Positions 11,979 to 25,223 of a stretch of DNA of 64,000 nucleotides are shown here, piece after piece. Where the stretch lies: assembly GCF_964340395.1 (NCBI RefSeq), contig NC_135556.1:2421001-2485000 (forward strand). The letters run 5' to 3'. Numbering within the stretch: the stretch's first letter is position 1; each line of letters opens with the position of its first letter. A program made the position numbers and the translations under genes. The notes below the pieces were generated by a model. The model had not been told where the DNA came from and ran no database searches. It saw nothing but the letters and a program-made list of their open reading frames with translations. Source of the DNA: Glandiceps talaboti (taxonomy: Eukaryota; Hemichordata; Enteropneusta; Spengelidae).

Positions 11979-14900
11979 CTGGACAAAAACCACACTATGC
12001 ATGCCTATAGCACTACTGAACCTTATCAGTTAGTTGTGCTAAAAAACATCTGAAAACCTAGAAGTACTAATTCACCTGAAATCAATAAAGTCTAAAATAT
12101 TGAAAGTTGAATAGTTCTTAAGCTGATTTTAATATTCAGGTCAAAATTCTCAGTATTACTAGTCAGGTTTCCCTCTTCTGTACATTGTAATTTCTGACAG
12201 ACAGGTACATCTATGGTTTCCTACAGTGAATGTATACAAGATTGGATCTACTGAAGACACTATACATGTAGTTTTTGGACATTTCATTCTAAGTAGTTCT
12301 TCAGAATGATTCATTTCACTAAGACTGGATTGAATCCTTACTATATTATTTGTCACTTGTTACACTGAACACTTGCAAGTATTAGATTGGTTCTTATGAA
12401 TGTACTTTTAAACATTTTTGAATAATTCTGGAGAAAATTTACTGCACTAGCATGTGTTTGTAAAAAGTTGTGAAATATGATCATTGCCAACACATTAAAT
12501 CCAATTATTTTGATTACATTTCTTTTATTGTTTTATAAACTTGATCCAACAGAATTCAATTTCAATTAACTTTACCAAAATTCTAGGTGAAGGTTTGACT
12601 CTTTGATTACCTCAGCGAATGAGTTCAAGCAAATTTTGTGATATTTCGGAAAACTGAAACGTGTTTTACTCTTAGTCTTCGAGATTTTGGAAGCAGAGTC
12701 GAATGACAATTTCCTTGGATTCATTGAACAAGGAATTGGTGCCACTCCTACAGAAAATAACCCATGTCAACTTAGTGTGAGCAACAACAATGGACACCAC
12801 ATCATGCACATGGTCATTCTCTGACCTGTACTCGTCTAGTCGATTACCATAACAACAACAAATGAAATGAAATGTTTGGCAGTGTGATCCGTCCATGACA
12901 TTTGCATGGAGATGTACATGTATGATAGATTGTTGGGCATGATAGAATGCATGACTCTCATCATAAGGATAGCAGCAAAGTATCCAAACACTAGGTGAAT
13001 ATCTTCTGAAACAGATATTTATGGGACAGTACATGTACAATATAGTTACTTTGGAAAGGTAAATTTGAAATGAATACGACATTTTGATCCGTCTACTATG
13101 GACCTTGATCATGCAATGATTTAATTATTCAGTGTTAATGTTTATCTCTGAACTGATATTTATGAATTTTACAGCAGCCATTTTGAATATTTAATTAGGT
13201 CACCTGGGTCATAAATGATAATTTTTGAAAATATAAATCTTGTCAGTCTCCATTCAAATTACACACATCATGAGAATAGATTATTTCATAGACAACGTTA
13301 CAGCTTGGAAGGTGAGGGGACATCTCATGTGTACAAGATGTTGAGCTTGAGGGAACCTGTTCAAGCATGTCTGAGTTATGGCTTTGGACATAAAAACTGT
13401 GCCAACAAAATGGCTGCCAGGCAGCCATATTGCATCGTATCACGACGAAAACGGATATGCACATGTATGTCATAGAACACTGTCCTAATACCAACTTTGA
13501 ATGAGATCTGTTCAAGCATGTCTGAATTACGGCTTTGGACAAGGAAAATTCGCAAACAAAATGGCTGCTAGGCAGCCATATTGGATGGTATCATAAAATA
13601 AATTGACGTACATATGTATGTTATAGTATATTGCCAATGTACTAAGTTTGAAAAAAAATCGGTCCAGGCATCTCCAAGAAACAGCACCGGACGGACAGAT
13701 GGACGGACGGAAGGAACACAATCCATAAGTCCCCATCCCGGACTTTGTCCGGCGGGGACTAAAAAGGAGCTGACTATTTCTCACTTCCCAATGATTATAT
13801 GATTATCATGTCGAACCATGTATTTCCTGTAGTTTAATTCATTCATACATTCATGCATTCCTGAGATATTGACCAAATTAAAGACATAATGTTTAGTGGT
13901 ATCCATGGGATACTAGTATCCGGGGACCGGTCAATAATATCTATATGTCTGTGGATTATGAAATTAACAAGTCATTGATAATGACATAGTCCCCGCTATA
14001 ATTGGGTTTTAAGGAATTATCACTACTCTGATCACGCAACACCATTGTGAACCTAAAACAAACAGACTTAGATATGTTGTGTGTGCTTGTTGGACATGGA
14101 ATATGCCTCCAACAATAAAGGATTGGTTGGGCATGGGGGATCATATCATGATGAAAATGGAGTCTGAGTTATGGCTTTGGACATGGAAAATTCACAAACA
14201 AAATGGCTGCCAGGCAGCCATATTGGATCGTATCACAACGAAAATGAATATGCACATGTATGTCATAGAACACTGTCCTAATACCAACTTTAAATGAGAT
14301 CTGTTCAAGCATGTCTGAGTTATGGCTTTGGACATGAGAATTCGCAAACAAAATGGCTGCCAGGCAGCCATATTGGATCGTATCACAACGAAAATGGATA
14401 TGCACATGTATGTCATAGAACACTGTCCTAATCCCAACTTTGAATGAGATCTGTTCAAGCATGTCTGAGTTATGGCTTTGGACATGGAAAATTCACAAAC
14501 AAAATGGCTGGCAGGCAGCCATATTGGATCGTATCACGACGAAAATGGATATACACATGTATGTCATAGAACACTGTCCTAATACCAACTTTGAATGAGA
14601 TCTGTTCAAGCATGTCTGAGTTATGGCTTTGGACATGAAAATTCACAAACAAAATGGCTACCAGGCAGCCATATTGGATCGTATCACAATGAAAATGGAT
14701 ATGCACATGCATGTCACAGAACACTGTCCTAATACCAACTTTGAATGAGATCTGTTAAAGCATGTCTGAGTTATGGCTTTAGACAGGGAAAATTCGCAAA
14801 CAAAATGGTTGCTAGGCGGCCATATTGGATCGTATCATAAAACAAATTGATGTGCATATGTATGTCATAGTATGTTGCCCCTGTACCAAGTTTGAAAAAA

Positions 14901-17703
14901 ATCAGTCCAGGCATCTCCAAGAAACAGCTGCGGACGGACGCACGCACGCACGGACGGACAGACGGACGGACGGACAGACAGAACCCAATCCATAAGTCCC
15001 CGTTCCGGACTTCGTCCGCGGGGACTAAAAAGGCTCAAGGTATCACAGTTTTTGAGTTATACCATAAGTATTTTTGATTTTTAACTACAAATATGGCCGC
15101 CAATGGAAAATTTGCATATGTCAAAACAAAGCGATGTATATACATGTATGTCCATATGATCAACATGTCACCTTTGTGTCAGGTTTGAAGGAAACTGGAT
15201 AGTACATGACACATCTAAGAACAAGCCATTGAAAGTGACATAGTCCCCGCTATGATTGGGTTTTAAGGAACTGGCAGTTTATGTTGTCATTTTTAAACCT
15301 GGTTAATGTTGTTTGGCCTCATATGGTTGTTTTTGATATCACTACTCTGTTCAAGCATGTCTGACTTATGGCTTTGGACATGAAAACTGCGCCAACAAAA
15401 TGGCTGCCAGGCAGCCATATTGGATTGTATCACAACGAAAATGGATATGCACATGTATGTCACAGAACACTGTGCTAATACCAACTTTGAATGAGATCTG
15501 TTCAAGCATGTCTGAGTTATGGCTTTGGACATGGAAAATTCGCAAACAAAATGGCTGCCAGGCAGCCATATTGGATCGTATGATAAAACAAATTGACGTG
15601 CATATGTATGCCATAGTATGTTGCCCCATACCAAGTTTGAAAAAAATCAGTCCAGGCATCTCCAAGAAACGGCTGCGGACAGACGGATGGACGGACGGAT
15701 GGAACCCAATCCATAAGTCCCCGTTTCGTCCGGCGGGGACTAAAAACACATGGATGGACACACAGACGGAGCACATTGTAATAGTCCCCCTTCAGGAACT
15801 AAAAGTCTATACATGTGTAACTAAACAACGACAAAGAATTCACCCTATACAGCAAGGAACAATGAAATGTTGTGGCAATATGTGCATTCATCAACTACAC
15901 AAAGCCTGAACAGAGAGACACATCAGACTTAGCCTGTAGAAATTTAGGACTAACATTTCATTCTATTTTTACTTGTTTTCACAGCCATCTGTTCTGACTG
16001 CTTACGTGTATGAAATATGTTTTCCCCAATTTGAAATGAATTATATTTTACATACAATTATAAGTCAAACTTTTTTGACGACAGCTTTCATTCATTTCTT
16101 GAAGATGTGCAAGTTTACTTATCCATTTGAACAATTAGGTATATGAACAGAAACAAGATTCAAGAAACATGTCATAACAGCAGTGAGAACACACTGCAAC
16201 CTTTTGTACTGACTTTAGATGGAGGTTTCCCAGTCATTTTATCAGGGTTACCCATCAAAATTATGAATATTGTATGTATACAAGAACTTAAAGGAGTTTC
16301 ATCCTGTTTACCACTATGTTAGCCCTTAGAAGGGTTTCCAAACCTTACCAAGAACATTATACATATATGTATACTGAACCCCTAAAAATGCAATTAAAAC
16401 TGTATTTCAAACCATTCCATCTCTAGGTTAAACATCAAGATACTCATTAGATTTTATCAAAATCACAGTGGCAGTGCATTCTTTCATTCCTAAGCCCCAT
16501 TCCATAAATTTCAATTGCATTTCAAATCATTCTAGCTTTTGGTTAAATGGCATCAAAGCAACCATGAGTCACTCCTCCATTAGCAATTACTATAATCTCT
16601 ATAAAACATAAATGTCAGAGTACTAAGAAGGCAAAATACCCTCTAGGCTTTGGACTGCCACAGTAATCACTGGTCCATATCACGCTCTTGTGAAAATAAA
16701 ATCATGGAAAATAGCGCCAATGGTATTGTAGCTCAACTGTATCTGGCTGTTGCTATGGGCATATTTGCATACATTTTCAGAATCTTTATTCATTTGCCTA
16801 CCCTTCCCAGTTTTCATCTTTGCAATACAAACCATCATTTGGATGTTGCTATGAGTGTGGTCTTTTTGTTAGGCATATTAACATACATTTTTTTATTCTT
16901 TATCTACTTACCTACCTGTCTCTGTTATCCTAAGTTGTAATATACATTATCACTTCATTGTTGCTAAGGGCATTGGCCATGGTTGCTAGGGCCAGTTCTG
17001 TTAAAATGTTTTGAACAAAAACTGCAGATAACACCTCCAGAAACATCCCTACCCATTCACCATGTACTTGGTTTCAAGATATAAGTTTTTGACCAAAATT
17101 GAGGATTTTTAGACCTCATTTGCATATTGCTGATGGGATGATCATATTGTGACTACATCTTCATGTACACATCCCTAGAGGCACCCCCATTAAATTTCAG
17201 CCTAATCTGCTTAGTAATTTTGGAATTATAGACTTTCGACCAAAAAGACACATTTTTGGTCCTAATTTGCATATAACTGATGGGATCATCAGGTCATAAA
17301 CAATACTTAAACTAAACATCCCTACGAACACTTCCACCAAATTTCAGTCAAATCTGCTGTGTACATGTAAGTTTGCAAATTACAGATTTTTGACCAAAAT
17401 GACACATTTTTAAACCTAATTTGAATATCACTGATGGGATCATGGTGTCATGAGCAATTCTTAAACTAAACACCTCCTAAGAACATTCCCACCAAATTTC
17501 AGGCCAATCTGTCCAGTAGTTTTGGTGTTTAAGTTTTTTGACCAAAAATAACATTTTTTGACCCAAAGCGCACAGCTCTGAAGCAATCATTTTAATTTGA
17601 ACAGATTCCCATCTACACACACTAAGTATTGTCCCCACCAAATACCAAGGCAATCAGTCTGGTGGGGTTTGTTTACTTTAAGTTGTTTACACACACACAC
17701 ACA

Positions 17704-17755
<52 letters not shown>

Positions 17756-17801
17756 GACTGACACACACACACACACACACACACATGCACACACACACAC
17801 A

Positions 17802-17844
<43 letters not shown>

Positions 17845-20800
17845 TTCACCATGCCTATAGCACTACTGAATGTCAGTTCAGTTGTGCTAAAAAAGGACTA
17901 TGCGATATAAATATTATGTGGTCTGGAACTACATGTTGTACATGTACAACCATGCTTATTATTTAGATATAAATTCACACAGATGACAACAGAACTACAT
18001 ATTGCAATATGGACCCAACCATGTGTACATACATGTGTACATGTCAGTACCAACTTAATCTTCACATAAGATCTGCAGTCATTATTTATATCCATACACA
18101 AATATTAAAGGACTGAAAGACCTATATGACAAGATCTACCCCACTTCATGTGAAGTACCTAAGTTCTACGGGTTACCCAAAATACACAAAGAAGGGGCAC
18201 CTTTAAGACCCATTGTGTCAAGCATTGATTCAATCACCTACAATGCAGCACAGGTACTGGCAGACATACTGAAACCACTAGTTGGCCAATCTCCATACCA
18301 CATTCGAAATAGTGAAGATTTCATCAACAAAATACATGACTTAGAAGTACCACCGGGCCCGTAAGATTTTATCTTTCGACGTCTCAGCCTTACTCACTAA
18401 TGTACCCACAGACAAAGCCATCACGATCATCAACTCCAAACTGGGGATGGATGAAGATCTTAAGAACAGAACTCCATTATCACAGAAACAAATCATAGTT
18501 TTGTCTCAACAACACATATTTCGTTTGTGAAGGGAAGCACTACAGACAGATCCGTGGGGCACCTATGGGGTCTCCCATCTCCCCCATAGTCGCAAATATA
18601 TTCATGGAGGATTTTGAAACCAAGGCCATTGCCACAGCACCAACACCTCCTTCGTTTTGGGGACGCTACGTAGACGACACATGCATTGTTATGGGAGATT
18701 ATGACATCGATCCATTCACAGACCACATTAATAGTTTGGACGACAACATCAAGTTCACCAGAGAACAAGTCATTGAGAATGACATAGTCCCCGCTATGAT
18801 TGGGTTTTAAGGAATTATCACTACTCTGATCACACAACAACACTTGTGAACCTAAATCAAACAGACTTAGATATGTTGTGTCTGCTTGTTGGACATGGAA
18901 CATGCCTACTACAACAAAGGATTGGTTGGGTATGGGGATCATATCACAATGAAAATGGATATGCACATGGAAAATTTGCAAACAAAATGGCTGCTAGGCG
19001 GCCATATTGGATCGTATCATGAAACAAATTGACGTGCATATGTATGTCATAGAACACTGTCCTAATACAAACTTTGAATGAGATCTTTTCAAGCATGTCT
19101 GAGTTATGGCTTTGGACATAGAAAAATCGCAAACAAAATGGCTGCCAGGCGGCCATATTGGATCGTATCACAATAACAATGAATATGCACATGTATGTCA
19201 TAGAACACTGTCCTAATACAAACTTTGAATGAGATCTGTTCAAGCATGTCTGAGTTATGGCTTTAGACAGGGAAAATTTGCAAACAAAATGGCTGTTAGG
19301 CAGCCATATTGGATCGTATCATGAAACAAATTGACGTGCATATGTATGCCTTTGTATGTTGCCCCTGTACCAAGTTTGAAAAAAATCGGTCCAGGCATCT
19401 CCAAGAAACAGCTGCGGACGGACGGACGCACGGACAGACGGAACCCAATCCATAAGTCCTCATCCCGGACACAGATGGTAAACTGCCATTTCTTGATGTG
19501 CTTATTCAGGTAAAAGATGATGGCTCCATTTCTACATCCATCTACCGTAAACCAACACACACCAATCAATATTTAAGCTTCAGTTCAAATCACCACCTTG
19601 CCCATAAGAGATCAGTTGTTAGAACACTGTTTAACAGAGCTAACAAACTGATCTCCAACGAACAAGACAAACAGAGAGAGATTCAATATGTGAAGAAGGT
19701 TTTACGGCAGAATGGATACAAAGAATGGATGTTCCACCTTCACACGGAAAAATCCAAACAAGATTCGTCACAAAGTAAAAAGTCTGATGGGGGGTGGTGT
19801 GGGTCTTCCAATTTTCAACTACAGAGGGCGCACCCTGGTGGTGAATCACAGCCATGAGATATGGCCAAAACTGCGGTACACCATTCACATGTACGGCAAC
19901 GTTTTTGTTCCAAAAGGTATCTTAATAATTATGACCTGTTATACCATCATTTCTCTTTCATGTCCTCTGTCTTGAAAATTCTTTACATAGAATTAGTATT
20001 ACTTTTGACATCATGACTGACTATTTCAGTACAACTGTTTTTTCCTATAAACCTGTCCATATGTTGGGAAACAAAAAAAATTGCTGAATATTATATCATA
20101 CATGTAGGTTGTAATATTGTTGTACATGTATTCATACAAATTACACATATATACATGTATAATTGTATGCATATACATACATACGCACACACACGCACAC
20201 AAACACACACATACACACACGCACATGCACACATACACACAAACACATAGTGGTATATACATACATACACGCATGCACACACATACATACACACACAAAC
20301 ACACACACACATAGTATACATATATACATACATATACACATACACACATACGTATGTAGTACATACTTACAATGTACCACACATACCGGTAAGTATGTAT
20401 GTATGCGCACACAAACACATGTTGACACATGGGGCACATACATACATGTAAATATCCAATTAACCCTCTAGTAAAACATCATGTCAGAGTTTATTTGACA
20501 CATACATTTCTATTAAGAAAACAGAGTTATTAAATTAAGGAAGTTGGATTCTTAAGTGATCACAAGCTATAAGCTCTGTCATCTGTCTATCTGTTGTGTC
20601 TGTCTTCATTCTGTCTCTCCCTCCTTCCACTTACCCATCCATCCATCCATCCATCCATCCATCCATCCATCCATCTATCCATCCATCCATCCATCCATCC
20701 ATCCATCTATCCATCCATCCATCCATCCATCCATAACAATTCAAAGGCAAACATAACAACAATTTTTAAACAGTAACGCATCACTTCTGATTTCTGAATG

Positions 20801-23800
20801 AGTACATAGTGACTTTGGACTACTGGTCAGTAACTATATGTACCTCCTTGTACTCAAGTGTTTTCACACTACCACACATCATTCAGCAATATTTTTTACT
20901 TGAGTTACATACTAATTTGGTTAGAATAATTATGACCTGTAATACCATCATATGTTACAATGTACATGTACATATAGATAGAAATGTGGAAGTCAGCAAA
21001 TTTCAATGTCACTCATATCTTTTTAAAAGTTTTATCCATTGTAAAAAAATGTAACTATCAAAACAAGTAGCTAATATAGATATGATCTGCATAATATTCA
21101 GTTACCGGGTATATCATCTCCAGTCCCCAATATTCAGTTACCGGGTATATCATCTCCAGTCCCCAATATTCAGTTACCGGGTATATCATCTCCAGTCCCC
21201 AATATTCAGTTACTGGGTATATCATCTCCAGTCCCCAATATTCAGTTACCGGGTATATCATCTCCAGTCCCCAATATTCAGTTACCGGGTATATCATCTC
21301 CAGTCCCCAATATTCAGTTACCGGGTATATCATCTCCAGTCCCCAATTCCCACAAATACCAGCAGCACACTGAAATGCTGTGATATCATTGAACAGGTGG
21401 ACAATTTATTATTGAGATCAGATCTGGCATTTGCCTTCCCTAATGTAAAATCTACACATGTAAATCCATGCCTTTTCTTTTTAATAGACAGGCTTTTGTT
21501 ATTGAATAATACTTAAAATACATGTATATAGTCATTTGTCATGGCAATATTAAAACCGGTCGATGAAAGCTCCTTGTACATGTATGTACATATCAAAATG
21601 CATCATCTGCTGAACCCAACAGCTGGTAGATGAACAGATCAAGTGAATTCATACACAAATTTGAATTTTACATGAATATTGCTGTACATGTAGAATGTCG
21701 TATATCATGGATATATTCAAATGTGAACATTCAAAAGTATGATGCTATGAATATTCCAGTTCCATACTTCAAGGGAGAGAACTCAGTGCCTCTAACAGTA
21801 CCATATGGCCACAAGGTAATCATTTGTTAAACTGCATAAAACAACATGACTTTGTACAACTTACACTGACATTGTATACAGAAGGAAAACAATAACTTAC
21901 AATCAAAATTATTATAATTATAACAAGAATGACATATTTCTTTATTTATGTGTAATTTATGAAAGAATGTCTACATGTACATGTATATCACATTCTTTAG
22001 TATTACACCTACCTCATCATGTCTACATGTATATCACATTCTTTAGTATTACACCTACCTCATGTCTACATGTATATCACATTCTTTAGTATTACACCTA
22101 CCTCATCATGTCTACATGTATATTACATTCTTTAGTATTACACCTACCTCATCATGTCTACATGTATATCACATTCTTTAGTATTACACCTACCTCATCA
22201 TGTCTACATGTATATCACATTCTTTAGTATTACACCTACCTCATCATGTCTACATGTATATCACATTCTTTAGTATTACACCTACCTCATCATGTCTACA
22301 TGTATATCACATTCTTTAGTATTACACCTACCTCATCATGTCTACATGTATATCACATTCTTTAGTATTACACCTACCTCATCATGTCTACATGTATATT
22401 ACATTCTTTAGTATTACACCTACCTCATCATGTCTACATGTATATCACATTCTTTAGTATTACACCTACCTCATCATGTCTACATGTATATCACATTCTT
22501 TAGTATTACACCTACCTCATCATGTCTACATGTATATCACATTCTTTAGTATTACACCTACCTCATCATGTCTACATGTATATCACATTCTTTTGTATTA
22601 CACCTACCTCATCATGTCTACATGTATATCACATTCTTTAGTATTACACCTACCTCATCATGTCTACATGTATATCACATTCTTTTGTATTACACCTACC
22701 TCATCATGTCTACATGTATATCACATTCTTTTGTATTACACCTACCTCATCATGTCTACATGTATATCACATTCTTTAGTATTACACCTACCTCATCATG
22801 TCTACATGTATATCACATTCTTTAGTATTACACCTACCTCATCATGTCTACATGTATATCACATTCTTTAGTATTACACCTACCTCATCATGTCTACATG
22901 TATATCACATTCTTTAGTATTACACCTACCTCATCATGTCTACATGTATATCACATTCTTTAGTATTACACCTACCTCATCATGTCTACATGTATATCAC
23001 ATTCTTTAGTATTACACCTACCTCATCATGTCTACATGTATATCACATTCTTTAGTATTACACCTACCTCATCATGTCTACATGTATATCACATTCTTTA
23101 GTATTACACCTACCTCATCATGTCTACATGTATATCACATTCTTTAGTATTACACCTACCTCATGTCTACATGTATATCACATTCTTTAGTATTACACCT
23201 ACCTCATCATGTCTACATGTATATTACATTCTTTAGTATTACACCTACCTCATCATGTCTACATGTATATCACATTCTTTAGTATTACACCTACCTCATC
23301 ATGTCTACATGTATATCACATTCTTTAGTATTACACCTACCTCATCATGTCTACATGTATATCACATTCTTTAGTATTACACCTACCTCATCATGTCTAC
23401 ATGTATATCACATTCTTTAGTATTACACCTACCTCATCATGTCTACATGTATATCACATTCTTTAGTATTACACCTACCTCATCATGTCTACATGTATAT
23501 TACATTCTTTAGTATTACACCTACCTCATCATGTCTACATGTATATCACATTCTTTAGTATTACACCTACCTCATCATGTCTACATGTATATCACATTCT
23601 TTAGTATTACACCTACCTCATCATGTCTACATGTATATCACATTCTTTAGTATTACACCTACCTCATCATGTCTACATGTATATCACATTCTTTTGTATT
23701 ACACCTACCTCATCATGTCTACATGTATATCACATTCTTTAGTATTACACCTACCTCATCATGTCTACATGTATATCACATTCTTTTGTATTACACCTAC

Positions 23801-25185
23801 CTCATCATGTCTACATGTATATCACATTCTTTTGTATTACACCTACCTCATCATGTCTACATGTATATCACATTCTTTAGTATTACACCTACCTCATCAT
23901 GTCTACATGTATATCACATTCTTTAGTATTACACCTACCTCATCATGTCTACATGTATATCACATTCTTTAGTATTACACCTACCTCATCATGTCTACAT
24001 GTATATCACATTCTTTAGTATTACACCTACCTCATCATGTCTACATGTATATCACATTCTTTAGTATTACACCTACCTCATCACTTTCAGAGAGATCCAC
24101 ATTTCCATTTTTATCATCATCAAGTTGTCGATGTAAATTCTTTATCGCCTCCCATCCTTGGTAATCTTTCTCATCTATTTTATTGCATACTTCACTATCA
24201 CATGGGCTGGCAACTACAGGAAGGAAAGCAGACAGGAGTAAAATAACCCACTTGATTTGACAGGGAAATGATTGACACAAAGACATGACACATGTTTACA
24301 AACCACACACAGACATTGGCCATATATGTATATACAGTAGTATGTACAGTATATGTTGTCTGGTGTGTAACATATGTATAAGGGACACTTCGATACACCC
24401 AATAACTGCCACCCTGTACTCTAACTGCCAGGGTAGTTTTATTATTCACTGCAAATATTAAGTATACATGTATCTAGTCGGAAAATATTCATAATATTCT
24501 TTCAATTTGCATTACATAAAAAAAAAACATTTGAAATATACTGGTAGTTTCCTTGTAGTAGTTGTAGAACACCTGATTATGTTATATTTTTCAGAGATAA
24601 AAAGGTGTATTGGCTAAGTTAGTGAAATTACCTAGTACAATTTGAACAATATGGAAGGTGAAATTAGGAGATGTAAAATTTTAATTTGTTCATGTACATA
24701 TATCTAATCATGTATCTACAAAGAACCTTGAAAAGGCACTTGGACTGTCCTCTATCTCTCTCTTTTTTCAAATAGAGAGCATATTGTGTACCTGTATAAA
24801 TAACTTTCATTTCCGTTTCTAGACTTGCATCTAAAAATCTACCACTCAGATTAATAATGGTGGTATCTTAACCATGACAACAAGTGATACTAACCCTTAT
24901 TCTCTAATTTGTCTCATGAATATTACACTCTATTTAAAGTCAAAAAATAATTAGTCATTTTATTATGCCTTTTCTTTTACAAACTTTACATGTACCTGAC
25001 TTTGCACAATTATACATACAAAATATGTGCATGTACAGCAAATTATACTCTCTGTATAAAACAATCAAAATACTAAAATATCGGATGAACATATGTCCCT
25101 TGCACTTGAAACTGAAAAAACATACACTTGCATGAACACAAGTGCTGAAGTAAATGTATATAATACAAAGCCCACACATGTGCAC

Positions 25186-25223
<38 letters not shown>

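Noticed and set aside
13215-15909. Several 80-169-codon frames with similar peptides
   Set aside because: They are translations of the ~150-bp units of repeat family 1; different copies are in different frames with no conserved start.
22476-23972. 131-codon repeated frames
   Set aside because: Read-through of the 46-bp minisatellite; identical pairs are explained by the 1101-bp block duplication.
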